Of a stretch of DNA of 64,000 nt, positions 12,931 through 25,721 are shown one piece after another. Position numbers and translations under genes: made by a program. This DNA comes from Numida meleagris (Eukaryota; Chordata; Aves; Galliformes; Numididae): assembly GCF_002078875.1 (NCBI RefSeq), contig NC_034410.1, positions 85,107,947 through 85,171,946 of the forward strand, read 5' to 3'. Under the pieces are notes generated by a model. It did no database searches and had not been told where the DNA came from. It saw nothing but the letters and a program-made list of their open reading frames with translations. Numbering within the stretch: the stretch's first letter is position 1; every line of letters starts with the position of its first letter.

Positions 12931-14133
12931 GACGTGCATAGATATATTTTCTATAACAATACTTATTCCTTCTTCAGATATGGCATATGTTCTTTCAAAA
13001 CACTCTGATATGAATTGTTTTCTTTATGGATCATTTTAAGAGCAGGTGAATAATAACTGCAGGTGAATAGCAACTCTTCCACTGCCTGAATGAAAGGCCT
13101 ACAGCAGTCTAAATGTGGTTTAAACTAAGTATCACTGATTAGAGGCATTGCTAGTGCTATCAATAGAGAGGCTGAGAAACATGAAGAGAAGATCTGTCAG
13201 GATAAGGGGAGTAAGAGTGTGGAGCATCTGTTGCTATCGCAATGTCTGCTACATGGAAATTGAGAGTTGGGCTTCCAAATCATTGCCCCAGCTCCCACTA
13301 TGCATATTCATTTGGTGGTATGCACACTTACTGTACAGTACTGACTTAGAATAATTTGGAGTATATGTGGACACTTGCTAACCTTCTTGCTGCTTGTGTT
13401 TTGTTTAGGTATGTAGCTCATGGTTCTCAGACACTGGCAATGTTTGGGCTTCATTTAAAATATATTTTAAATTCAGAAATGAAAATATCTTCTTTTTAGT
13501 TCAAATTAGTTCAATTAAGCCTGAATATTTCAGGTGTTCAAGGTGTCCAGGAACATGAATATCAAATCAGTTCACCAACAAGCTACATTTCCTTGAAATA
13601 CCTGCCAGTAACATGCCTGGCTCATGCAGCTCTTCCCCTTGCTGGACTTTGTGTCACACCATCTCTCTGAGAGGTTTTCCATAGCCAGTAGGGGCAAACA
13701 GGAGGGCTACATGGCTCATTTTCTGTTTTTCACAGACACAACATCCAAGGTACTTTGTTTTGTTTTCTAGTAGCCTTTGAGCTCTGGGGCATAATTCTAA
13801 TTTGCAGAGATATCTGGTAAAGCATTCCAACTGCAAAAATATAAAGCCTTTTAATTCTGCAAGAACTGCATGAGGAGCCTCATGAGAGTTGTGATGAGAA
13901 AGTCAAGCTTGAGACTTTGAGCAATTTTTTTCTTATTGTTAACAAATCATGATGCTTCTGCTGAAACCTTACCTGGATGTAACTTATTACGTAATTACTT
14001 AGTTTTCCTTTTTAATGAAAAATAAATGGCTTGCCCTCTCAGAAGTTTATAAGGAATTTATAAGGAATTACAAAGAAGGTTTGGAAATACAGTGCTAAAA
14101 GCTCAAGGAAAAAAAAAAAGGAAAAACCCACAT

Positions 14134-14154
14134 ATTAAACAGTTACTGTTTAAT
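14134..14154. repeat. 21-bp near-perfect palindrome
   Basis: The arms attaaacagt and actgtttaat are exact reverse complements around a single t. It is AT-rich, so chance is possible. No neighbouring feature explains it. Confidence 0.6.
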
Positions 14155-17100
14155 CTTATCATAGGTGTGGTCCAGCACAGTGTTATCAAGCATGATAATG
14201 GTGAGGTGAGAGGCATGTACTGTGACTTACTGTTTCAAGTTTCAAAGCTGCCTCAACATAACTTTTTATCCACAGCATGAAAACAACACAATACTTTTAT
14301 GTACGGGGCTAGAAACATAGTACTATCTTTGCTCAAACATAGAATTCCCCCTCTACCCCACCCCGCTATCATTCCAAACTATGGGTGATGTGTTGGTAGC
14401 TCTTGGAAAGAACAGAAATTGGTATTTTCTTGGACACTGTTTCACTGAGATCAGAAGACTCCCTTGAGGTGTCTTGAAAAGTTCAAAAATCAACTAAGAG
14501 CATGAGGAATGACATTCATACACAGTTTCTATTTCTCATTTTGTACAAGGAATTTCATACAGGGGTTATCTATAATTTATTAATTTACAGTAATTATTAT
14601 TACTCTAAAATATTTATAGCACAGTATTTTCTGTCCCTGTTCGCCATCAGAATTGTGACCAGAAGCTGTAAGGGTTTCAGAGAAAAACATTTACAATCAC
14701 TTAAGGTAAATAAGTGTATCCTATCAGATTGAAAATTAAAGCAGATAAAAAGCAATCTCCTAAGCCTCTTGTTTCTATGCAAAAGGAATCAATGAACAGA
14801 ATCCAACATCTCTGAAACACTGCAGGGACTAAAATGTAAATAAAATATTTGGCCAAAAAGTGATATCAACTATCTGTGATGCCAACACTGAGCTTTCAGG
14901 TTTCTTCTTCCTGGTAGTAATAGAAAATTTTTATAAAAATATTTTGAAAATATTTATTTTGAAGGCTTATTTAGTTGTGAAACATAATATTTTGCTAATT
15001 ATGAAGTGTGAAATTGTTTTATTGAATCTTAGGTCCTTATTCAGCCAAAAATCAAAGCCTTCTTTTGATCCTCTTGTAGAATCATCTAAAATCAAATCTC
15101 TTGTCTTGCATTAACAAGAATGGCTGCCAAGGCAAATTAATACATTTTATAATACAGATTTTACTCAACGAGAGATGTTTTGGATTTCATACTGGAAACA
15201 GAAAGAAGAAAAAATATTTCATTGATGTGCCATTAATGGTTATTTTTCTCTCTCTGTTGATAGTATTGAAAGTAGTAGTGTACTTCCAGGAACAGTATCA
15301 CACCTTGGCATCCTTTTTTCAGTGACTGGTAGCTTTAGCATTAGTTAATTTAATGTAAAAATCAGAGAAATTAGTGCAAGAATATCTGTGAGACTTTTAT
15401 GCTTAAGTTTTTCTATTGTGATAATAAATATTCCCTCTGAACTACGTAGTTGAGATGTATACTAAATATCATGGATGATTATGAGCCAGAGTCATAAGAG
15501 AGGTTCCTGACCCATGACATCTAGCACTGGAGATCTTTCATATTTAGCTGAATTTAATACAATACACCATCTCAGTTACATGTTCAGTGACATTACCATA
15601 GGGAAGAAAAATGAAAAATAATGTTGGAATAGGACACCTGACCACAAGTATGTTCACTCACAAATATGTTCTTGATGTGAGAGATACCTTTATGACAGCA
15701 GTACTACTATATAGGAAGTGTCATTCCCTTCATAGACTTGTAAACTGAAATCTTTGTTTTACGGATTTGTTTTTTTAGCTCTTTTCTCTTTTTGACAAAA
15801 AAATTTCAAATTTTGATTGTAAAGTGTGACAATATGGTATTTTTTTCTATCCATCTTATCAGTGCATTGCGTACTGCTTTTATCAGTACATAAATCTCTG
15901 AAATACTTTACTCTGAAAGTAATATTGAAATATGACATTGAAATCTTTTTAGGACTTGGAATTCAGAGTATTTTTTGTAAATTCCATAGAATACATGAAG
16001 TAACAATTAATGGTAAAGCACATACAATAAATCACTGTTCCAAAATCCCAAAGTGTCTGAATTTTCTTTTTAACCCACAATATGCTAACTGTACGATATG
16101 ACTATGTAGCAAATCAGATCATGTTGTATTCTATATTTTTCTTTGAGTACCATTATGAAAAAGATTACATTTATGTTACAGTGTTAAAGGCTTCTGTAAA
16201 GCCTTTTGAATAGTACTCATAATGTGCTAAAAGATACACACATGCACATAAACGTGCACACATGGAAAATATAATCATCAGTGTTTCCACTGTAATAGTA
16301 ACCTTTCCATATACTTTCCAACTTGTCTGGTCTTCCTTGAAGGTCGATTGGGTTTTCAACTCTGTTATCTGCTAGGTGTTTGATGGAGTGGTCCAGATAA
16401 CAGAGGAGAGAGCAAAGGAAAGAGAATTTTTTGAAGATCAAAAGTGTCTGTTCATTTTGTTATCTGACCCTATCTGTTGTCATAGTAACAGGTTTCTTTT
16501 AACCTCTGCCATCAGATGATTTGTCTCTATCTACTATGAATTCTGCTTTGACTAAGTAGCTGCTGGTAAAGTAAAAAGTGGGTACCATGTTTTCCGGTTT
16601 CCTACTGCAATAGTAAGAACTGAAAGATAGAAAGTGAGTTCTGTTTTCCTATTGAGTTATTTAATATCCTCTTATTATAGAAATACCAAACTATCATCCT
16701 AATTTAACCAAATAGATAAAATTTCTCAAATGGTCATATGGTAGTCTCAGTTCTAGGGCTAATACATATGTGTTAGGTCAAAATCCTGAAGGGAACAACA
16801 CAATTCCTGATTAAATCAGCAGAATGTGAAGTTACTTATTTAATATGTATTGCCTCCTCCCAAACTGGGAGTGGGTTGTGAATTGCTTAGTCACCAAGGG
16901 ATCCAGAAGAACCTTATTTTTTGCCAGATGTGCTCAATGGATCCTCACTGTAGTAGTTCTATTTGTAAGGGCTATAAATTCTCCCCTCCCTTGAGTGACT
17001 TAATTATCATCTAACATATTGATGGACAACACAGTACTTAGAGCTTGAATGGAGTCATCACATGTGGTTGTTGGCCATTGTACAAATCACAACATATTGT

Positions 17101-17573
17101 TCCTTTCAAAAATAGAACAAACTGATCAACTTCACGTTATTAGTTTTTTTTCCCTTCTTCAATTTCCTCTGTCGAAAGGCTGCTCCAGATTCACATGGCT
17201 GTCATCAATAGGTGACGTTTCTCCACCTTATTTTTATTAGGTTCTCTGCCAAGTTATTTCTGTCTTCTCTTGTAGTATGAACTTTGAAGCCATAGCAGAG
17301 ACTTATGATATTTAAATGTAATTGTATTAGTCAGAATGTAATTACTAATGCTTAGATATAGCAATACCCAAATAGTTTAACCAACAGGAATATACAAAAT
17401 ATTTCATTTAATTGTGATGGTATATTTAGACACAATACATAAGCGTTTTACGTAAGTAGATGAACAATCTCACAGTGAAAAAGACAAAGATGTATGTAGT
17501 TGCAGGAAAGAAGGATTGAAGTAATAGATTTGGAAGTCAAGAAGAACATGGTCTAGCTGGTTGATGACAGACT

Positions 17574-17619
17574 CTTTTGGGAGTGTGGTAAACAGCTGTT
17601 TCAGCTTCTCTCCCAAAAG
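17574..17619. repeat. Inverted repeat with a palindrome in its loop
   Basis: The outer arms cttttgggag (17574-17583) and ctcccaaaag (17610-17619) are exact reverse complements. The 26-base interval between them contains the 12-bp perfect palindrome aaacagctgttt (17590-17601), which includes an E-box-type CAGCTG core. A folded transcript could form nested stems. No function is known. Confidence 0.6.
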
Positions 17620-20600
17620 GGTCTTGAGCTTAATCACCTTGTTGCTGTGTATACTCACAGCTAGGGTTACGTGTTAAGATTGAACACTTTTTTATACTTA
17701 ATGATAATAGTTAAAATTCTGTAAGGACTGTGAACAAAAAGTGTGTTGACTGTGAATTAGTTGAGTAAAGTTTTGTTGTAGTGTTTAAAACTGGCCTTAT
17801 TTATTACTCACATCAAAGTGATCTCTAATATCCTGATATAAACATATAAATATTTAGATATTCAGTTGCAATAAATATCAATTCTTCCCATTAAAAGAGC
17901 AAATTTTTCCTTCAGTTGATTTTGTTTCTGCAGTGTAGGTGACTGAATAGTATATTTAGCACGTGCCCTTTCAGTTTCTAAACATAATTTTTATGCCCTA
18001 TGAGCAGCTTCACAAAATGTCAATGCCCTCAATAGACTACCTGTCAAATGACATCCCATAATCCAGAACTCAAACTCTCAGTCTAAAAGGCTGAAAGTTT
18101 TGAACAGTTTCTTCTCTGTATCATTTATTAAATGAATAAGTAGATGCTTGTACATGATATTCATCTGATAGGGAAACATTTTTTGTATCTTTTTGCTCAG
18201 TTCAGACATGAAACTCCAAATAGGAAGAACTCATTTATTTATCAAAAATACAAAATTTTTTGAAAGATGACGGAGATGGCCATCAAACATGAATTATTAA
18301 TGATTGTTAAACCCTTTTATTTAAATGGATCTAAATAAGCTGCACTCTAATGATTAATCAAAATGCATGACAGTGGTAAATGAGTCTGTGAAAAAGAGGT
18401 CCGTTCACAGAGATATTTTTAGAAATATGAAAATCTAGATTTTTCAGATTGCTTTCCTAAAAAAAAAGTTATTTTAAAGTATGGGGATCTAAGCATCTGC
18501 TTAATATTCTTTGAAATCATTACCAAATTTCTAACAGTTTTGGTACAAGATTAGATTTCAAAAAATAGGAAGTTTCTACAGGCTTTGAGGTGGTAGAATG
18601 GAGAAGAGCCTGCAGAAATGAGAGCTGTACCATATTTTCTAATATTAGAATCAGAAAATCTACGTGGAAATGTGTTATGGAGGCATTAATCCATTAGACA
18701 TGGATCAGTTCAACCACAAAACAAAAGTCACAAGAAACCAAGCTTCCTAACTTCTGTAGATCATAGAATGGTTACAGCTGCTATTGATACTTGCAGTTGT
18801 GATTTAGGAGATGCCTAAAGAGAAATATCCCTTGGATGTCAGATGGCTGGGCTGTGACTGAGTGATGTGCAGCTGACTGAGGTTCCTGAAGGATGTGCTG
18901 CAGGGAGGAGGCTCACAGATTTGGCAAAAGTAAGAAATTGTTTTGTTACGCAATATATACAAAGCAAGAAAAGGTTTTTTTTAGAACCCAGTTTGGTTAC
19001 TTTAGGTAGAAGAGTTTCTTGAGCTTTATATGCATTTTAGGGGGATTTTCTGTCAGCAAGGACCTTTTGTATCAAGCTAAGGTGGCAGACAACCTGTGGC
19101 TAGCTCTCCACTGAGTACCAGCTTTCCCAAACCCAGGACAGATAATTACCAATGAACATTTCACAAAACACTAGCCGATCAGAATTGTCAACATAAATTT
19201 TTGTGATCAGTAGACACAATGACGTAGCTGACTAACAATATGATAACTTTCAACAAACAGGAAGTGTGTGATTAGAAGTGCTTTGAGTGGCTTTATAACA
19301 GTCACTGGGAATCCATGTGGGAACCTTGCCAGAGAAGCTGATCTTCATTTGTTAAGAATAGTTTTAGAATGTGTAAGTGTTATACTTTCTTAAAAGTTAT
19401 ACATCCATGAACTTTGGGTATCGCAAATCAATAGGTGGATTTCAGCTTGAAAACCATTAATGTTAAAAAAGATTTAACATGGCTTTTCACTTAATATTAA
19501 CCTGATGTCTGAAATAACTGATAATTGATCAAACTTATAGTTTTCTTAGTTTTGTACTTAGAATTCTGGTGTTATAATGAATATTTGTTATTTAGCAATG
19601 CATTATATCTGTACTAATCTTTTCTGCAATATGCTTGTGGCTTTACTGTGGGTCCTCTTCTGTTCTATGAGCAGATTGATTTCAAGCCACATGCAAATTC
19701 TACCTGGTCTTATGATAGATGTCCTGAGATTTCTGGAATGACTTTGAGCTACATTATTTGCCTGATATCAGCCACATGACAGTGTGCCATGGGCAGATAC
19801 TACGTGTGACAGCTGGACAGCACACACCGTGACTAAGTGTTATAGGTAGGTGTTCAGATGGGACTGTCCTGAGAGGCAGTAGAAACCCATATTTTCCTTT
19901 GACTTTCCTAAGGTTCTCCCTCACCATAGGAGTGGAAGGTGAGATCAGGTTTTAGTGTGTCAGTGTCAAAAGTATAGTGGAGAAACGTTTCTTTTGTTGG
20001 AGGAGAATCATGTACTTGGGACTACTTGTGCTTCAAATTGTCTGTCTCAGTACTATAATTACTACTATTGGATAAGTTCTGATTCAGGATGAGGGATCTC
20101 AATTTTACAAATGCTTATACATGTGTTTAACTTTAAGAATGCAGATAGTTCCATTGTGGTTTATGAAACGAGCCATGTGCTTGGAGTTATGCATGTGCAT
20201 AAATGTCAGGATTGCTGCCTAAGGGCATAATTTACCAGTAATCTTTAGGAAAAATAAACTTCTTCTACAGAGGGCAGAGGCTTCTTTCAGAAATGACTTC
20301 TTAGGATATTGTTTCTACAGTCGTTTTTAGATGAGTTACTTTCAAAAAATCCTGGTAAATGGAATTTTCTTTTGAATGTTTTGTGGATATTTTTTCCTTT
20401 TTATTGAGGTATTTTCTGGCAAGAATTTTAAAGCAGTTTTCAAAAGATACTCAGACCCAGCTTCTTCTCTTTAGAGCTGGTATGGGTGGGCCTGGTTCCT
20501 TTAGATCTGCGAACTGGGGAATCTACAGGCAGGTCAGATCTCAGGAGAGGAGTTTGTCATATGGAAATGTTTAACGGTCCAGCTTACATTCTGCATAGTC

Positions 20601-21721
20601 TCTCTTTTATCTTTTCAAGGTTTGAACATGATCCTTTCAAAGCCAGATAACCCAGAAAAATCCTGACGACTGCTTTGCTCACTCCCTGATTCCTATAATC
20701 ACAGTCCAGAAGGAATAGGTTACTATGACAATATCATTGCAATAGTTTTGTAAAGTATTTTTTTCCCCTTTTTTTAAAAAATCCCTCAGTGCTAAAATCC
20801 TTTTCTGTTCTGAAAAATTATACTTCATGTCATTTTGCTTATGCTACAATCAAGAAACAAAAGAACCAGAAAAAAAATTTTGGTATATGAACAAGTATTG
20901 CCCCTAAGTATTTACCTAAGCAGAGGAACATAGTTGGAGATATCCATTTAGAAAATACTACATATACAGCTATATGCCGCTAAGCATCTTTATACAGCTT
21001 TTGTTTGTTCCTAAATATCTAACATAATACGAGGCCCATGTTGTTATGTCCCTTCATTATAATGATAAGATCATCATGAGAGACTGCAGACATTAATCCT
21101 CTCTTCAAGTTAATTTGTGCTTTTGAAAACCTTACGCAAGTGCCTTCAACAACTGTCATATAGAAGAGAGAGAACCCTCAGGCAACAACCACAAGTCAGG
21201 GCCAAAATTGTGATGACATCTTAGGTCTATGTAGTTAAGATTTGCTTTTTGCATATTTTTGTGAATGATGGTAATGTTGTCATGTGTGAGAAGTAAGATG
21301 GAATTTTAAGGTTTTGATTTTCAATTTTTTTTGTATCTTTATGCTTTTATCAAAGGATAGTAGTTATAAGGTTATAAAATCCCTCAAGAGGTTTACAACC
21401 GCAAAGAGCAAGCTAAGAGGTTAAACCAAGTTTCTCAGCGTTTTATCCACTCTGCTCTTGAAATCCTCAAAGGACAGACTGACCAAACTCTGTCTTGCTT
21501 GTCTTCATGTTTCTATAAGCCTCATAAAATCTGCCCAACTCCCTAGGACCAGGATTCCTTTCCTTGTCTTCAGTTTCATCTCTATAGTTTCAGCCTGACT
21601 CATTACCTTAGATACTGATGAGAATGTTAATTCTAACATGGAAAAAGTCTTGGCCAACTGTTCTTTCGTGCTTGGTATTCTGCATGGTCTTCATGCTTTG
21701 CTATTCCATGCCCTAATCCTG

Positions 21722-21752
21722 AATGGTAGATTGCACAGTGCAATCTACCATT
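21722..21752. repeat. 31-bp near-perfect palindrome
   Basis: The 15-base arms 21722-21736 and 21738-21752 are exact reverse complements around a single central a at 21737. The left arm begins aatggtag and the right arm ends ctaccatt. It is far longer than expected by chance in a window of this size. A microRNA precursor is unlikely because the terminal loop would be too small. It could be a cruciform-forming site, the fused ends of a small inverted-repeat element, or the product of a local inverted duplication. Confidence 0.8.
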
Positions 21753-23920
21753 GCAGATATTGTCTACGGTGATGAATTAGTTTTAAATATTTCACTCATG
21801 AAGACAGCTGCATTACTAGGTTTGCTACAGTTTCTCAATTCAAGGCAAAATCCGCAATACTTGCTACTTAAAAGAAAGCTGCCTGTGGTTTCTAAACATA
21901 CCTCCTGAAACACAGTGATTTCCTACCAATGTCATGTCTCCTGTGAGCTGACATTTTGTTGTGATGTGAATCTCATGTTGAAAGGTATGAGTAACCATTA
22001 ATATTATATTGATGTGTGGAGAGAAGACTATGCCTACCTGTTCACAAGCACAGGACTGAGCATCAGTATCTTGCAATTATATATATATTTTTGTAAATGT
22101 TTCACAAATTGTGCTTCCATGGTAATAAGTGATGCTATGAAGCAAGTGGAGTGGTGTCCTCACAAAGCTATAGTTTCTGGTTCTTGAGAGGTGCCATTCA
22201 GAGCCAAAATGGCAACTATATAGCGTAAACCTTGTTCCTACCTTGATGGTAATCAAGTCTAAAGTTGTCTTATAGTAAAAAAATTTTATTTTGTCTACCC
22301 ATGACTGATTACAGGATGTATAAAATATAACAACATATAAAATATAATACAATATAAAAGGTGTTCAGAAGCAGCGCAAAATATTTGACTTTATATTACT
22401 AGATGAATCCTAAATGATTATAAAGCCTTTGAAAAAAGACAGTAGGAGAGAGAAGTCAATGCAAAGTCACCCAGATCGAATTAAGTATAAGGCTATGTTG
22501 GATTATATATTATGATATTAAGATTATAATGGAGACCAGCTTCAAACAGCAAAACATGCTTTTAACACCTACAGAGATCTCACTGATGAAGAAACAGAAA
22601 GAGGTAAAGGACTTGCTCTGGTGACCAACATTTCTGCTGTGTGTTTTTTGAAAGATAGTCACTGGCCCTTGGAGACTATATATCTTTTTTTTTTTTTTTC
22701 CAAGAAATAAGTACAGCATAATGAAAAATCCTCTTTCTATATATATTTCAACTTTTGTACTTCTTCTTGTGATTAATTTTACTGTACAACACAGGAGCAC
22801 TTCAGAAGCTACTTCTGCTGTAATACTCTGGCAAATTGGTGATCAACTTGGACAAATACCTACTAAGGATAGGAGGTAGAAAGCACCATTTGCTCCATAA
22901 CCAGATAATTCTAAGGTAAGCAAGGGAGCTGGAATCTGGGTATCTGGTACATACAGGGAGATCAAGGCATGTGGGAAAAAGGGCCGGAAACATATGGGGT
23001 GCAGAGACCACATGGGGAGTGGGAGAACTGGCAGGACAGCTGGTCCCCATATGATACTGAGATCAAATGACTGAGTACTTCAGCATGGCTTAAACAGTTA
23101 AGAAGTGTGGAGATGGAACACTCCCTTGTACACAAGAATACGTGTGTATTACTGCTCTAATTAAGTCTCCTTCCCTAAGCATGAATATCAGGAGAAAAGA
23201 ACCAACAAAATCATTGAGATGGTTTCCCTATAAAGAGCAGGATTTCCTCTAGCATCCCATAAAATTCTCTGAAATCATCTAATCCTTGGAGAAACCATGC
23301 AGTTTACAGGTTATGAACTCACAGCTCATACTATAGTTATTCTGACCAGCAAAACAAATATCATTTTATCACTGAAGACATGCAACTGTGTGGACTTCAC
23401 TGCATCTTAGTAAGCTAGACACATTCTCAAGGCCTTTTTAGAATCTATGTACTAATTGCAAATGCTCCCACTACTTCATTTCTCTTGCTATGATTTGTGG
23501 CCTGTGCCTGTGATCTTCACTGTGTATATGAATGGTTGTATATGCTTATACATACTATAATCACATCTTTATCATGTTATGGAGGCACTAAAGTAGTTGA
23601 AGGAATGAGCTATTCTTTTTCAGTACTCAGTGGCTTACAGAGTTTGTTGCTTTTTATGAAAACTGCAGCAACCTGTTTAGGCTTTAATATTCTCCATCTC
23701 CAGTTGTTATTTTTTCAGAGGGAAATATTCAGAAATTCTAACAGAACATCACGGTGTACATGAAGCACAAATCTCACTTTCGTCCTCTTCCTACTATGGT
23801 CTTTCAAAATCATCTAGAAATGTTTTGGAACATAAGAATAATTCCAGTACCCAATGTATTCAATATGAAATCAACAACAAGAACAACAACAAAAACTAAG
23901 GAAGCGGGGTTCAAGGGCGG

Positions 23921-24052
23921 TTAGGATGTGGCTTTGGGCAACCTGATCCAGTGGAAGTTGTCCATGACAGTGGTATGGCAGCAGGTTTGGAACTAGACGA
24001 TCTTTAGGGTCCCTTCCAACTCAAACCATTTTAGGATTCTGTAATTCTATGG
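23921..24052 (+). mobile_element. CR1 LINE, short 3' end
   Basis: The last roughly 130 bp of a CR1: gggcaacctgatccagtgga, a degenerate version of the usual middle part, then ggaactagacgatctttagg and cccttccaactcaaaccatt. It ends in attctgtaattctatgg. This 3' UTR type (ggtcccttccaac) differs from the ggtcttttccaacc type seen in other copies here, so it is a different CR1 subfamily. Confidence 0.85.
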
Positions 24053-25305
24053 TATTGCTAATAAGGAAAAAACAGAGCTCACAAAAAGTGATCAAGCTGG
24101 AGATTTGCCTCTCAAGTGTGTAATAGAAAACACTTTGCTCCATCTTCAGCTCACTATTATTAGCCAACTAGTGCTTTGTAGGCATCATAGTTAACGAAAA
24201 TGGGCATTTCAGAAAGTTCTGAAAACCAATTGTAAGTTAGGTGTCCCTCTAAGCATCTATAGACTGTGAAATTGAGGCCCTGAGGGGAAGCAACTTTCTC
24301 AAGATCACATGGCAACCTAAGAGAAAGCTAGAGAGCGATCACAAGACATTTGGGCTCCTTTGTTAGGGGCCTGTCCACTGGCTCATACTGTTTCCTCCAA
24401 GAAGACTGCGTCATGCAAATCTTAGCTATTCCATATCCAGGCTTGTGCCAGTTAAACACATCTAACCAGATCTTGAGTTTGTACATCCCAAATGTACCCA
24501 TGCCCTCCACTGTCCTTTCTTTCCATTGAAAAAGTGTAGTTCAATACAAAGCTATAATCCAAACCATGCAAAATTTCCATAAAGCCCTCCCAGTAACTTA
24601 CTACAGGATGGAGAATACATGTAGGAAATTTCATCCACAAAATGGATCAGAAGCTTAGATATCCCTAGGAAACAAGGAACTGGAAATAAAACAGTTAGGT
24701 AAATGTTAGCAGAAGGTCACTGACTTGCCGTAAGTCTTACTACAATGAAAGTGTTGCCAGTGATGCAATGAGATCAGTCTGGCCACAACTGTCATGGTCT
24801 TTTGGTCTTTGGTCTTTAAAAACTAGTCAGTAAAGTATGTTTTTTTTTTTTTTTTTTTTACCATGCCACATATGCTGCAAAAAAAAAAAAAAAAAAAAAT
24901 CTATTCACTTTTGGAGTGAGAGTAATGTGTGAACGGGCTTTTATCTAAAAAGAAAACTAGAAGTCTAATAAAAGGATTATAAACAAATGATTTTATTCCA
25001 TTGCTTTTAGCCTCATCAGTAAAGATGATCGAGTGCTCTAACAATATTAATTCTGATATCTTTACTATTCACCCAGATGGCTAGTTTTTGCAGGAAGATT
25101 TCACCTGGTATCTAATTATAGCACATTTATTTGTCCTCTTGAAACTACGTACTCAGTTGGTATTCAGCTCCCAGAAGATGTATCTGACCAACTGACGTAG
25201 ATAGAGCTAGAGCTTAGTCTGTAGGGTGGGTTGAATCTCCTCAGAATGACAAAACCCTGTGTTTCATTGGCATAATATGTATTTCTGAGGTCTGCAGGAG
25301 GAACA
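24053..25305. other. Unique sequence with an A/T-run pair
   Basis: No gene or repeat family is recognised. A tandem ggtctttt/ggtcttt motif lies at about 24796-24817, directly before the T20/A21 pair listed separately. Confidence 0.4.
24840..24899. repeat. T20 and A21 runs in inverted arrangement
   Basis: Twenty T residues (24840-24859) and twenty-one A residues (24879-24899) are separated by 19 bases (accatgccacatatgctgc). The pair can fold into a long A-T stem and is likely length-variable. Confidence 0.85.
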
Positions 25306-25721
25306 CAGAATCATAGAATGGTTTGGGTTGGAAGGGACCTTTAAGATCATCTAGTTCCAGCCCCCTGCTATAGGCTGGGACACCTCCTTCTATACCAGGT
25401 TGCTCAAAGCCCCATCCAGCCTGGCCATGAATGCCTCCAGGGAGGAGGAAATCCACAGCCTTGCTGGGCAACCTGTTCCAGTGTCTCACTACCCTCACAG
25501 TAAAGAATTTCTTCCTAATATCTAGTCTCAATCTATCCTCTTCCAGTTTAAAACCATTTTCCCCTGTCCTTTCACTACATACTCTTCTAAAAAGTCCCTT
25601 CTCAGGTTTCCTGTAGGCCCCCTTCAGGTACTGGAAGACTGCTGTAAGGTCCCCCTGGAGACATCTGTTCTCTAGGCTAAAGAGCCCCAGCTCTCTCAGC
25701 CTGTCCTTGTAGGGGAACAGT
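25306..25721 (-). mobile_element. CR1 LINE, antisense 3' end
   Basis: Reading the plus strand, it opens with the CR1 3' end in reverse: cagaatcatagaatggtttg and ggttggaagggacctttaag. It continues through the end of ORF2 (ctgggcaacctgttccagtg; agtttaaaaccattttcccc) and stops inside ORF2 at about 25721 (ctctctcagcctgtccttgt). On the coding strand the ORF2 tail includes MRLDIRKKFFTVRVVRHWNR. It is a 5'-truncated insertion, fairly well preserved. Confidence 0.92.

Larger units (their letters stand above)
12931..23920. other. Long unique AT-rich stretch
   Basis: About 11 kb without a recognised repeat or gene. Open frames here are short and AT-driven, with many F, I, L and K residues. Three inverted-repeat structures (14134-14154, 17574-17619, 21722-21752) are listed separately. 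A T-run lies near 22686-22700. Short CAA-type low-complexity sequence lies near 23876-23897. Nothing else is supported. Confidence 0.45.

Noticed and set aside
15826..16101. 91-codon plus-strand frame
   Set aside because: F/I/L/K-rich composition typical of AT-rich non-coding DNA, with no domain.
18762..18778. CR1-like string atcatagaatggtta
   Set aside because: Only the terminal motif is present, with no adjoining CR1 sequence; it could be chance.
21722..21752. MicroRNA hairpin
   Set aside because: The stem has essentially no loop and is too short for a precursor.
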